Shown here piece after piece: positions 25,804-35,813 of a DNA stretch of 64,000 nt (position 1 is the first letter of the stretch; each line of letters starts with the position of its first letter). The stretch comes from Massilia sp. NR 4-1. Its GTDB lineage: Bacteria > Pseudomonadota > Gammaproteobacteria > Burkholderiales > Burkholderiaceae_D. The notes under the pieces were generated by a model. That model was not told the DNA's origin and made no database searches. It worked only from the letters and a program-made list of their open reading frames with translations. A program made the translations under genes and the position numbers. The stretch lies in NCBI RefSeq assembly GCF_001191005.1, contig NZ_CP012201.1, positions 5,394,001-5,458,000 on the forward strand. The letters run 5' to 3'.

Positions 25804-27027
25804 ATGCTGGCGCTGCGCAAACTCCTCATGCATTTCGCCCTGGCGGCCATGCCGCTCGTGGGCGGCGGCGCCCAGGCGGTGGAAACGCCGAAAGGCTCGC
25901 TGGTCATCATCGGCGGCGCCCTGCGCGGCGACAATGCGCCGGTCTGGCAGCGCATCGTGCAGCTGGCGGGCGGCAAGGGCGCGCGCATCGCCGTCTTCCC
26001 CTCGGCGGCGGCCAACCCGGCGCGCTCCGGCCAATTCATCGTGGGCCGCCTGAACCAGCATGGTGCGGATGCCTTCCTGGTGCCGCTGGCGGTCAAGCTG
26101 GAAGGCAGCGACTTCCGCAAAGTGGCCGAGGATGCGGCGCTGGCCGCATCGGTGCGCTCGGCCGGCGGGGTGTATTTCTCCGGCGGCGACCAGGCGCGCA
26201 TCACGCAAGCCATGGTCCGGGCCGACGGCAGCCGCAGCGCGTTGCTCGATGCCGTATGGGATGTATACCGGCGCGGCGGCGTGGTGGCCGGTACCAGCGC
26301 CGGCGCAGCCATCATGAGCAGCACCATGTTCTATGAGGTGAAAACCGTCTTCAGCACCTTGCGCAGCGGCGTCAACGAAGGTCGCGAGATCGCGCCGGGG
26401 CTGGGCTTTATCGGCGACGATATCTTCATCGACCAGCACCTGCTTACGCGCGGCCGCTTTGCACGCATGATTCCCGCCATGCTGAAAAAGGGCTATAAGC
26501 TGGGCCTGGGCATCGACGAAAACACGGCCATGGTCATCGACAGCAAGCGCCAGGTGGAAATCATCGGCTACAAGGGCGCGCTGCTGATCGACCTGACCCG
26601 GGCCAGCACCGACCCCAAGGCCATCGGCTTCAATATCAGCGGCGTCAACCTGAGCTATCTGGACCGCGGCGACAAATACGATATCGACCAGCGCCGCTTC
26701 ATTCCCTCGCCGGAGAAGGTCGGAGGCCTGCTCGATCCGGAGCGTCCCAGCCTGAACATGCCCGTCTTCACGGCCGACATCCTGGGACCGAACGCCGTCA
26801 TCGACCTGATGGAAAAGCTGATCGACAACGCGCAGAAGGAGGCGGTCGGCATCGCCATCGGCCATCCATCCGAACCGCTGCATGAACTGGGCTTCGAATT
26901 CAGGTTCAGCAAAACCGGCGACAGCGTCGGCTACTCGTCCTCGGTGGCGGAAGCCTATTCCATCCTCAATATGCGGCTCGACATCCGCCCCATCGAAATA
27001 CAGTACCCGCTATACCGCTATAAATAG
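25804..27027 (+). CDS. Cyanophycinase-family (S51) exported protein, copy 2
   Basis: A 407-residue paralogue of the preceding gene, clearly alike from VIIGG to the shared ending PLYRYK. It keeps nucleophile Ser165 (GTSAGAA), DQHLLTRGRFARM and GLGIDENTAM. The N-terminus differs: a short hydrophobic stretch (HFALAAMPLVGGGAQA) reads as a cleavable signal peptide without a lipobox cysteine, so the product may be periplasmic or secreted whereas copy 1 is lipid-anchored. The tandem arrangement and shared features point to duplication followed by a split in location. Function is as for copy 1. Confidence 0.85.
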   Translation: MLALRKLLMHFALAAMPLVGGGAQAVETPKGSLVIIGGALRGDNAPVWQRIVQLAGGKGARIAVFPSAAANPARSGQFIVGRLNQHGADAFLVPLAVKLEGSDFRKVAEDAALAASVRSAGGVYFSGGDQARITQAMVRADGSRSALLDAVWDVYRRGGVVAGTSAGAAIMSSTMFYEVKTVFSTLRSGVNEGREIAPGLGFIGDDIFIDQHLLTRGRFARMIPAMLKKGYKLGLGIDENTAMVIDSKRQVEIIGYKGALLIDLTRASTDPKAIGFNISGVNLSYLDRGDKYDIDQRRFIPSPEKVGGLLDPERPSLNMPVFTADILGPNAVIDLMEKLIDNAQKEAVGIAIGHPSEPLHELGFEFRFSKTGDSVGYSSSVAEAYSILNMRLDIRPIEIQYPLYRYK

Positions 27028-27076
27028 GGTTCCCTGGGCTAGAATAGCCGGCAGACTTTTCTACCCAGGAGACCTT

Positions 27077-28501
27077 ATGCCGTTTTCCGCCTTCGCCCGT
27101 GTCGGCGCCGCCGCTGCGCTGGCGCTGACCAGCTGCGCCGCCATCGCCGCGCCAGCGCAACCCGCCACCGTCCGCATCGATTACCTCCACAGCGGCAATG
27201 CCCTGTCCGAGCACTACGCCATGGAACGCGTGGTGATCGAGCCCCTGCCGTGGCCGGGCGATATGTCGCGCACCCTGGACGACACGGACCGCGGCATCAA
27301 CAAGGTGGAAGTGGTGGATGCGAAGACCGGCCAGCTGCTGTACTCGCGCGGCTTCTCCACCATTTTCGGCGAATGGCGCAGCACCGATGAAGCGGGCAAG
27401 GCCAACCGCGGCTTCAGCGAATCGGTGCGCTTTCCCAAGCCGGACCAGCCGGTGCGGGTGCGCATCCTGAAGCGCGACGAACACAACCAGTTCTCCATCG
27501 CCTGGAGCGTGGATGTCGACACCGATGCCCTGGACGTGGTGCGCAAGCAGGAACCCGCACCCGCCAAACCCATCCCCCTGCGCGTCAGCGGCCCCTCGCC
27601 GCAGAAGGTCGACCTGCTGATCCTGGGCGACGGCTACACCAAGGCCGACCTGCCCAAATTCGAACAGACCGCGCGCCGCCTGGCCGACTACCTGTTCACG
27701 GTCAGCCCCTTCAAGGAAAGGGCAGGGGACTTCAACGTCTGGGGCCTGGCCGTGCCGACCCAGGAATCGGGCGTCAGCCGCCCCTCCACCAATGTGCACC
27801 ACGCCTCCGCGCTCGGCACGCGCTACGACATCTTCGGCAGCGAGCGCTACGTGCTCACCACCGACAACCGCGCCCTGCGCGACATCGCCCAGCATGCGCC
27901 GTACGAGTTCATCGAAATCCTGGTCAACAACGACACCTATGGCGGGGGCGGCATCTATGGCCAGTTCAGCACCGCCGCCGCCAACAGCGACTGGGCCAAC
28001 TACCTCTTCGTGCACGAATTCGGCCACCACTTTGCCGGCCTGGCCGACGAGTACTACACCTCTCCCGTCGCCTACGCCACGGGCGGCGAGCGCGGCGAAC
28101 CCTGGGAGCCGAACGTTACCGCCTTGCGCGATCCCGCCAACGTGAAATGGAAAAAATTTGTGAAGCCCGGCACGCCGCTGCCGACGTCCTGGCCCAAGGC
28201 CGAATACGAAGAACATTCGCGCGAATACCAGAAAACGCGGGCAGCGCTGCGCAAGGCCAATCGCCCCGAGTCCGAGATGAGCAAGCTTTTCAAGGACGAC
28301 CTGGCCTGGACCAATGCCCTGTTCAGCAAAGCCCCGCACAAGCATGAAGTGGGCGCTTTCGAAGGCGCCAACTACGAAGCCACCGGCTACTACCGCTCGC
28401 AGCAGCAATGCCTGATGTTCGACCGCAGCGAGTCCTTCTGCGCGGTCTGCGCCGACGCCATCGGCGCCACCATCGACCTCTACTCGCGTCCCGCCAAATA
28501 A
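27077..28501 (+). CDS. Secreted M64-family metallopeptidase
   Basis: A 474-residue protein with a signal peptide (AAALALTSCAAIAA) and an M64 (IgA-peptidase-like) catalytic domain: zinc motif HEFGHH at 313-318 followed by FAGLADEYY, preceded by the typical DLLILGDGYTKADLPKFEQ. The N-terminal 150 residues form the beta-rich M64 propeptide-like domain. C-terminal cysteines (CLMFDRSESFCAVCADA) may form disulfides. It follows cyanophycinase copy 2 by 49 bases with AGGAGACC before the ATG, and may be co-expressed. General extracellular proteolysis is likely; specificity is unknown. Confidence 0.85.
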   Translation: MPFSAFARVGAAAALALTSCAAIAAPAQPATVRIDYLHSGNALSEHYAMERVVIEPLPWPGDMSRTLDDTDRGINKVEVVDAKTGQLLYSRGFSTIFGEWRSTDEAGKANRGFSESVRFPKPDQPVRVRILKRDEHNQFSIAWSVDVDTDALDVVRKQEPAPAKPIPLRVSGPSPQKVDLLILGDGYTKADLPKFEQTARRLADYLFTVSPFKERAGDFNVWGLAVPTQESGVSRPSTNVHHASALGTRYDIFGSERYVLTTDNRALRDIAQHAPYEFIEILVNNDTYGGGGIYGQFSTAAANSDWANYLFVHEFGHHFAGLADEYYTSPVAYATGGERGEPWEPNVTALRDPANVKWKKFVKPGTPLPTSWPKAEYEEHSREYQKTRAALRKANRPESEMSKLFKDDLAWTNALFSKAPHKHEVGAFEGANYEATGYYRSQQQCLMFDRSESFCAVCADAIGATIDLYSRPAK

Positions 28502-28503
28502 AA

Positions 28504-28539
28504 ATGTCCGCCCGCCGGGGGTTCCCGGGGGGCGGACAT
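28504..28539. terminator. Bidirectional hairpin between the M64 and parC genes
   Basis: ATGTCCGCCC (28504-28513) pairs with GGGCGGACAT (28530-28539) around a GC-rich loop that can itself pair. It sits between two convergent genes, beginning two bases after the M64 stop, and has an A-run on one side, so it can stop transcription from both sides. Confidence 0.75.
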
Positions 28540-28569
28540 GTTCGTGCCAGCCCGAGGGCCGGTTTGGGC

Positions 28570-30900
28570 TTACGCGATCGGCAGCAGGCCGGTAGGCTTG
28601 ATGCGGGTCGGCATGGCCTTGCCTTTGCGGGCGCGCTTGCCGATGTGCTCCTGCAGGGCGTTGATGCCCATGCGCTCTTCCTTGGCCTTGCTGGCGTTGC
28701 CGATGCCTTGCACGATCACGCCTTTCTGGCTGATGGCGCGGGCGGCAACCAGCTTTTCTTTGTCATCGAGATCGATCAGGGTGACGCCGCGGCCACCGTT
28801 CGACAGCACCTTCATCTCGTCCATGCCGAAGACGAGCAGGCGCGCCTTCTCGGAAATGACGGCGATGGCGCTGGTGCCTTCGGCCACCACGCTCGGCGGC
28901 AGCGGTTTGGCGTCTTCGTCCAGCGTGATGAAGGCCTTGCCGCCTTTCAGGCGGCTGACCATATCGCCGGCCTTGGCGATGAAGCCGAAGCCGCTGTCGG
29001 AGGCCAGCAGCAGCTGGGTGTTGGCCGAGCCGGCGAAGTAGTGCAGCAGGCGCGCGCCGCCGGACAGGTCGACCAGGGTGGTGATCGGGACGCCGTCGCC
29101 GCGCGCGTTCGGCAGGGCGGCCACCGGCACGGAATAGACCTTGCCGTTGTCGCCGAAGCCGAGCAGCGTGTCCACCGTGCGGCACTCGAACGCGCCGTAC
29201 AGCGAGTCGCCCGCCTTGAAGTTGAACTGGGCCGGATCGTGGCCGATGCCGGTGCGCGCGCGCACCCAGCCTTTTTCGGAGATGATGACCGTGACCGGTT
29301 CGTCCGCCACCTTCTGCTCCACCACGGCTTTCTGCGCTTCTTCGATCAGGGTGCGGCGCGCGTCGCCATAGGTCTTGGCATCGGCTTCGATTTCCTTGAT
29401 GATCAGGCGCTTCATCGACGACGGATTGTCCAGCAGATCCTGCAAGGTCTGTTTTTCCTTGCGCAGTTCGGCCAGTTCCTGCTGGATCTTGATCGCTTCC
29501 AGGCGCGCCAATTGGCGCAGGCGGATTTCCAGGATGTCTTCAGCCTGGCGGTCCGACAGCTTGAAGCGTTCGATCAGCGCCGCTTTCGGCTCGTCCGAAT
29601 TGCGGATGATATGGATCACCTCATCGATATTCAGCAGGATGGTCTCGCGGCCTTCCAGGATATGGATGCGGTCGTCCACCTTGTTCAGGCGGAACTGGGT
29701 GCGGCGGGTGACGGTGCCGAAGCGGAAGTCGATCCACTCCTGCAGGATGTCGCCCAGGCCCTTCTGGCGCGGACGGCCATCGCCGCCGATCATCACCAGG
29801 TTCATCGAGGCCGAGGTCTCCAGCGAGGTATGCGCCAGCAGCATCAGCATGAATTCGGTCTGGTCCTGGTTCTTCGATTTCGGCTCGAACACCAGGCGCA
29901 CCGGCGCATTGCGGCCCGATTCGTCGCGGATGGTGTCGAGCGCGCCCAGGATCAGCGATTTCAACGCCAGCTGTTCCGGCGACAACGCCTTCTTGCCCAT
30001 CTTGACCTTGGGATTGGTCAGCTCTTCGATCTCTTCCAGTACCTTCTGCGCCGAGGTGCCGGGCGGCAGCTCGTGCACCACGGCCTGCCACTGGCCGCGC
30101 GCCAGTTCCTCGATCTTCCAGCGCGCGCGCACCTTCATGCTGCCGCGGCCGGAGGCGTACATGTCCATGATCTGGGCCGGCGGCGTAATCAGCTGGCCGC
30201 CGCCCGGGAAGTCCGGACCTGGAATGAAGGACATCAGTTCCGCGTGTTCCATCTTCGGATTGCGGATCAGGGCCACAGCGGCCTGCGCCACCTCGCTCAG
30301 ATTATGCGAAGGGATTTCGGTCGCCAGGCCCACGGCGATACCCGATGCACCGTTCAGCAACACCATCGGCAGACGCGCCGGCAGCAGGCTCGGTTCTTCC
30401 GACGAACCGTCGTAATTGGGCTGGAAGTCCACCGTGCCCTGGTCGATCTCGTCCAGCAGCAGGCGCGAGATCGGCGTCAGGCGCGCCTCGGTGTATCGCA
30501 TCGCCGCCGCGCCGTCGCCGTCGCGCGAACCGAAGTTGCCCTGGCCGTCGATCAGCGGATAGCGCAGCGAAAAGTCCTGCGCCATGCGCACCAGCGCGTC
30601 GTACACCGACTGGTCGCCGTGCGGGTGCAGCTTGCCCAGCACATCGCCCACCACGGTGGCGGACTTGCGCGGCTTGGCCGTGGCGCTCAGGCCCAGCTCA
30701 TTCATCGAATACAGGATGCGGCGCTGCACCGGCTTTTGGCCGTCGCAGACGTCGGGCAGGGCGCGGCCCTTGACCACGGAAATGGCGTAATCGAGGTAGG
30801 CGCGTTCGGCGAAAGTGGACAGGGTCAGCGATTCGCCGCCATCGCCCGGGCCGCCCGGCTGGGCGGGCGTTGGTTCGTCAAAGAGGTTTGCTTGAGTCAT
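28570..30900 (-). CDS. parC: DNA topoisomerase IV subunit A
   Basis: A 776-residue type IIA topoisomerase subunit that separates replicated chromosomes. The catalytic tyrosine is Tyr136 in [10 protein letters not shown]. The breakage-reunion domain starts at about residue 26 and the six-bladed C-terminal domain at about 510. The quinolone-determining region reads [13 protein letters not shown], with Gln97 and Asp101 where E. coli ParC has Ser80 and Glu84. The absence of a GyrA-box and the pairing with parE identify it as ParC rather than GyrA. It starts 31 bases downstream of parE, so the two form an operon. Confidence 0.95.
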   Translation of the reverse strand: MTQANLFDEPTPAQPGGPGDGGESLTLSTFAERAYLDYAISVVKGRALPDVCDGQKPVQRRILYSMNELGLSATAKPRKSATVVGDVLGKLHPHGDQSVYDALVRMAQDFSLRYPLIDGQGNFGSRDGDGAAAMRYTEARLTPISRLLLDEIDQGTVDFQPNYDGSSEEPSLLPARLPMVLLNGASGIAVGLATEIPSHNLSEVAQAAVALIRNPKMEHAELMSFIPGPDFPGGGQLITPPAQIMDMYASGRGSMKVRARWKIEELARGQWQAVVHELPPGTSAQKVLEEIEELTNPKVKMGKKALSPEQLALKSLILGALDTIRDESGRNAPVRLVFEPKSKNQDQTEFMLMLLAHTSLETSASMNLVMIGGDGRPRQKGLGDILQEWIDFRFGTVTRRTQFRLNKVDDRIHILEGRETILLNIDEVIHIIRNSDEPKAALIERFKLSDRQAEDILEIRLRQLARLEAIKIQQELAELRKEKQTLQDLLDNPSSMKRLIIKEIEADAKTYGDARRTLIEEAQKAVVEQKVADEPVTVIISEKGWVRARTGIGHDPAQFNFKAGDSLYGAFECRTVDTLLGFGDNGKVYSVPVAALPNARGDGVPITTLVDLSGGARLLHYFAGSANTQLLLASDSGFGFIAKAGDMVSRLKGGKAFITLDEDAKPLPPSVVAEGTSAIAVISEKARLLVFGMDEMKVLSNGGRGVTLIDLDDKEKLVAARAISQKGVIVQGIGNASKAKEERMGINALQEHIGKRARKGKAMPTRIKPTGLLPIA

Positions 30901-30931
30901 TGTGAATACTTGTCTTGATTAGATGCCCGGA

Positions 30932-32932
<2,001 letters not shown>

Positions 32933-33066
32933 ACTTTGAAATGCGGTTCTTGGTTAATGCGGACGCACGCGCATTCTATCCTCAACGGGAGGAAAGGGCG
33001 GAATCCGGGCGCTGGGACGGCATGGGAAACTGTGGTTTAATGTTAAAAAAGCCACGGATTTGTTCC

Positions 33067-33933
33067 ATGCAAACGGAGAAATATCCCTTCGCTGTGCGTC
33101 TGCTCGGTTTTCCGCCGGAAGAAGCGCGCGCCATCGCGCTGGGCCTGCACAGGGCGCCCCGCAAGGGGGCGGCATATTTTTGCCTGTCCGACGGCAGTTT
33201 GCAAGAGCCGGATCTGTATCTGGCCAACGGCGCCGACCTGCGCGCCCTGGCGGCCCTCGATTCGCTGGCCGGCGACATCCACCCGGCCCTGGTGCTGGGC
33301 GCGCCGCCGGTCTGCCTGCCATATCCCAGCCTGCGCCTGCCGGTGCGCTGGGGCAGCATCTATTCCGCCCTCGACGAACTGCTCAAGCGCCGCACCGGCG
33401 CGCTGGACACGCTGGCGTGCCAGGGCGCGCCGCAGCGCTCCGACCGGCGCCGCCGCGAACGTCTCGATCTCGACCTGACCGAAGCCGCCGACTATGCCGC
33501 CATGCGCCGCCACGCCCACCGCGGCGCGGTGCTGGTGCTGGACCGCAGCCCGGCTTTCAGCCTGCATGTGGGACGCTTGCTGTGTTCCTGGCGGTTGGCC
33601 TGCCGCTGGGCCGACAACGAGGACGAGGCGGTTGCCGTCTGCCGCCAGGGCGAGGTGGCGCTGGTTCTGATCAATACGACCACGCCGGGGATCGATCCTT
33701 ACCGCGTGTGCGCCGCCCTGCGCCAGTCCGATGGCTTGCATGGCCTGCGTGGGCGTGACAGTACGCAATGCGAGCCGCCGGCCGTGGTTTTTCTGGCGGC
33801 GCCGCCCTTTATATATGATGCCCAGCGGGCCCGCGCCGCCGGGGCCGAGGGCGTGCTCGACAAGCCGGTGGCCGACCACCATCTGCTCGAACTGCTGCGG
33901 CGCGAACTTGACCTTCCTGCGCTGCTGCACTGA
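33067..33933 (+). CDS. Response-regulator-like protein with an atypical receiver domain
   Basis: A 288-residue protein. The N-terminal 160 residues are unassigned, with alternating hydrophobic strands (DIHPALVLGAPPVCLP). Residues from about 167 to 285 follow the receiver fold: VLVLDRSPAFSLHV (first strand), EVALVLINTTTPGIDPYRV (third strand), PPAVVFLAAPP and GVLDKPV with the conserved lysine at 266. The expected phospho-acceptor aspartate is replaced by Asn203 (LINTT), so normal phosphorylation is unlikely. There is no DNA-binding domain. ATG 33067 is preceded by a weak ribosome site. It is divergent from parE and upstream of a ParA-like gene in the same direction. Confidence 0.6.
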   Translation: MQTEKYPFAVRLLGFPPEEARAIALGLHRAPRKGAAYFCLSDGSLQEPDLYLANGADLRALAALDSLAGDIHPALVLGAPPVCLPYPSLRLPVRWGSIYSALDELLKRRTGALDTLACQGAPQRSDRRRRERLDLDLTEAADYAAMRRHAHRGAVLVLDRSPAFSLHVGRLLCSWRLACRWADNEDEAVAVCRQGEVALVLINTTTPGIDPYRVCAALRQSDGLHGLRGRDSTQCEPPAVVFLAAPPFIYDAQRARAAGAEGVLDKPVADHHLLELLRRELDLPALLH

Positions 33934-34031
33934 ATCTATACGCGGCGTTTACGCGCCGGCCCCGCCTTTTTAGACCGTTTTTACGGCCCGCTCGATAAGC
34001 TGTCTCTCATCGCAACAGCGTGAGAGAGACC

Positions 34032-34643
34032 ATGATTATCGCCATCGCAGGCCAGAATCCCGGTTCGGCCAAAGACATCGTCGCCAGCAGGCTGGCCCTG
34101 CTGCGCGCACGCAGCGGCCGCAAGGTGCTGCTGCTCGACACCGACCCGCGCCAGGCTTGCGCGGCGCTGAGCCGCGAGCATGCCGGCGCCGTGCCGGCCA
34201 GCCGCGCCGCCAAACCGGCACGGCTGGCGGCGCGCGCCATCCACGGCCGCGTCCTGCAGGACGAGCTGGAAATCCTGCGCTGCCGCTATAACGACATCGT
34301 CATCGACACCGAAGGACGCGACACGGCGGAAAGCCGCGCCGCCCTGATCGCCGCCCGCATCGCCGTGGTGCCGGTCGCGCCCGACCAGGTCGATCTCGCC
34401 ACCCAATACAAGTTGATCGCCCGCTTGAATAGCGCGCGCATGTTCAATCCCGGCCTGCGCGTGCTGTTCGTGGTGCTGGGCGGCGAGTCCGACCCGGACA
34501 GCGTGCAGATGGCCGCCGTGCGCGCCTATGTCTCGCGTGTGATGGCTGCCAACCTGTCCGGCACCGTGATTCATCTGCCCGCCCAAGGCGAACACGCCGA
34601 GGCCGAAATGGCCGCCCTCTATCAAGAAGTATTCGCCTCCTGA
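34032..34643 (+). CDS. ParA/MinD-like protein with degenerate Walker A
   Basis: A 203-residue single-domain protein with the ParA-like order of motifs: MIIAIAGQNPGSAKDIVASRL where the P-loop belongs, KVLLLDTDPRQ (Walker A'), YNDIVIDTEGRDT (Walker B) and VVPVAPDQVDL. The P-loop lacks the KGGxGK[T/S] signature; it reads GQNPGSAKD, so nucleotide binding may be weak or different. The remaining motifs are good enough to call the fold. It follows the atypical receiver gene by 98 bases; plasmid-type ParA is unlikely because no parB or parS is near. A role in positioning or regulation is a guess. Confidence 0.65.
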   Translation: MIIAIAGQNPGSAKDIVASRLALLRARSGRKVLLLDTDPRQACAALSREHAGAVPASRAAKPARLAARAIHGRVLQDELEILRCRYNDIVIDTEGRDTAESRAALIAARIAVVPVAPDQVDLATQYKLIARLNSARMFNPGLRVLFVVLGGESDPDSVQMAAVRAYVSRVMAANLSGTVIHLPAQGEHAEAEMAALYQEVFAS

Positions 34644-34670
34644 TTTTTACTCACCCAGAAAGACCGCAAC

Positions 34671-35417
34671 ATGAAAAAAACAATGCTCGCCCTGGCCGTC
34701 ATGGCCGCCTGCGCCGCCAGCGTCCACGCCCAGGAGCAGAAGCCCGAACATGAAGTCAGCTTCAACGCCGCCGTTACCTCCGACTACCGCTACCGGGGCA
34801 TCTCGCAGACCCGCCTGAAACCGGCGCTGCAAGGCGGCGTCGATTACGTCAACAATCTCACCGGACTGTATGCGGGCGCCTGGGCCTCCACCATCAAGTG
34901 GACCAAGGACACCGGCGGCGACGGCTCGGTGGAAATGGATGTCTACGCCGGCAAGCGCGGCCAGATCAATGCCGATATCAGCTACGACGCCGGTGTGCTG
35001 GGCTATATCTACCCCTCCAACGATCTGAAACACGTGGCCGGCATGGCCAACGCCAACACCGCCGAAATTTACGGCCAGCTTGGCTACGGCCCCGCCTATA
35101 TCAAGTACTCGCACTCGCTGACCAATCTGTTCGGCTATGTCGACAGCAAAAACAGCGGCTATCTCGACGTCGGCGCCAATATCGACACCGGCCATGGCTT
35201 TGTGCTCAACCTGCACGCCGGCCACCAGAAAGTCCGCCACAACAATGCCGCCGACTACACTGACTGGAAGCTCGGCGTGACCAAGGACTTCGGCGTGCTG
35301 ACCGGCGCCCTCGCCGTGATCGGCACCAATGCCAGCAAAACCGCGTATGCCAACGCCCGCAACGGCAAATTCATGGGCAAGACCGCCCTCCAGCTCACGC
35401 TCAGCAAAACCTTCTAA
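34671..35417 (+). CDS. TorF-family putative porin
   Basis: A 248-residue outer-membrane protein with a signal peptide (MKKTMLALAVMAACAASVHAQ) and a mature region of short amphipathic strands. The conserved TorF (TIGR02001) opening VSFNAAVTSDYRYRGISQT is clear, and the C-terminus ends in Phe (LTLSKTF) as barrels do. The family is named for a putative porin of unknown substrate. A good rho-independent terminator follows at 35436, so its transcript ends before the kdp operon. It starts 27 bases after the ParA-like gene. Confidence 0.85.
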   Translation: MKKTMLALAVMAACAASVHAQEQKPEHEVSFNAAVTSDYRYRGISQTRLKPALQGGVDYVNNLTGLYAGAWASTIKWTKDTGGDGSVEMDVYAGKRGQINADISYDAGVLGYIYPSNDLKHVAGMANANTAEIYGQLGYGPAYIKYSHSLTNLFGYVDSKNSGYLDVGANIDTGHGFVLNLHAGHQKVRHNNAADYTDWKLGVTKDFGVLTGALAVIGTNASKTAYANARNGKFMGKTALQLTLSKTF

Positions 35418-35435
35418 GCACCCGCCGCATCCCCC

Positions 35436-35461
35436 AAGCCCGGCCCCATGCCGGGCTTTTT
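35436..35461 (+). terminator. Rho-independent terminator after the TorF-like gene
   Basis: AAGCCCGGC (35436-35444), loop CCCAT, GCCGGGCTT (35450-35458), then a T-run to 35461. It starts 18 bases after the porin stop. Confidence 0.9.
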
Positions 35462-35468
35462 GCATTGC

Positions 35469-35519
35469 TGGGTTCGTGTCCGATTTTGGGGTCTGGCCCC
35501 AAAACCGGACACGAACCCA
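35469..35519. repeat. Long palindromic repeat, copy 1
   Basis: A 51-base near-perfect palindrome: TGGGTTCGTGTCCG pairs with CGGACACGAACCCA, and the inner TTTTGGGG pairs with CCCCAAAA around TCTGG, with one mismatch (A against C) between the two stems. It shares its core with the copy at 54159-54213. It lies 7 bases after the TorF terminator and before the kdp promoter. It could act as a REP-type element, a transcription barrier or a structured RNA. Confidence 0.85.
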
Positions 35520-35530
35520 ACCGTAGCGGA

Positions 35531-35550
35531 TTTTTACATCTTGTTTACAC
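35531..35550 (+). promoter_or_regulatory. KdpE-binding site and kdp promoter region
   Basis: TTTTTACATCTTGTTTACAC contains two TTTACA direct repeats (35533 and 35544) 11 bases apart, followed by a GC-rich GGGGCGGC. This matches the layout of the known E. coli KdpE site (TTTATACTTTTTTTACA, then a GC-rich tract) upstream of kdpFABC. A third TTTACA at 35565, two further helix turns away, could be another half-site or the -35 element. Phosphorylated KdpE would switch on the operon under potassium limitation. Confidence 0.7.
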
Positions 35551-35633
35551 GGGGCGGCGCAGTCTTTACACCACTTTTAGACCTTGATCGATAACCTGTC
35601 TACTGTCAAAACAAGACCTGTAAAGGGGTGGAA

Positions 35634-35726
35634 ATGGATTTCGTGTTTATCGGGGCGCTGGCCGTCTTCTTTGTCCTGTGCTGGGGCTTTGCCGCCGGCT
35701 GCGACAAGCTGGGAGGCAAGCAATGA
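35634..35726 (+). CDS. 30-residue membrane microprotein upstream of kdpF
   Basis: A short frame of 30 codons (begins MDFVFIGALAVFFVLCWGF, ends KLGGKQ) with a single membrane helix over residues 3-22. GTAAAGGGGTGGAA before the ATG is a good ribosome site, better than that of kdpF. Its stop overlaps the kdpF start as ATGA, so kdpF translation probably depends on it. It is not KdpF itself, which follows. I do not know a named family; a small accessory subunit of the potassium pump, or simply a leader for coupling, are both possible. Confidence 0.65.
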   Translation: MDFVFIGALAVFFVLCWGFAAGCDKLGGKQ

Positions 35727-35812
35727 ACCTCTTTTATGTGATCGGCGCTGTCGCTGCCGTGGGTCTGCTGGCTTATCTGGCCGTGGCCCTGCTGAATGCG
35801 GAGGAGCTGTGA
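35723..35812 (+). CDS. kdpF: Potassium-transporting ATPase small subunit KdpF
   Basis: A 29-residue single-helix protein starting [18 protein letters not shown] and ending LLNAEEL, the usual KdpF pattern. It stabilises the KdpABC complex in the inner membrane. The ATG overlaps the stop of the upstream microprotein by four bases, and it ends one base before the ATG of kdpA, as in other kdpFABC operons. Confidence 0.9.
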   Translation: MNLFYVIGAVAAVGLLAYLAVALLNAEEL

Positions 35813-35813
35813 T

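Noticed and set aside
28408..30918. Long plus-strand open frame opposite parC
   Set aside because: Low-complexity His/Gln/Arg/Ala sequence, fully antisense to parC.
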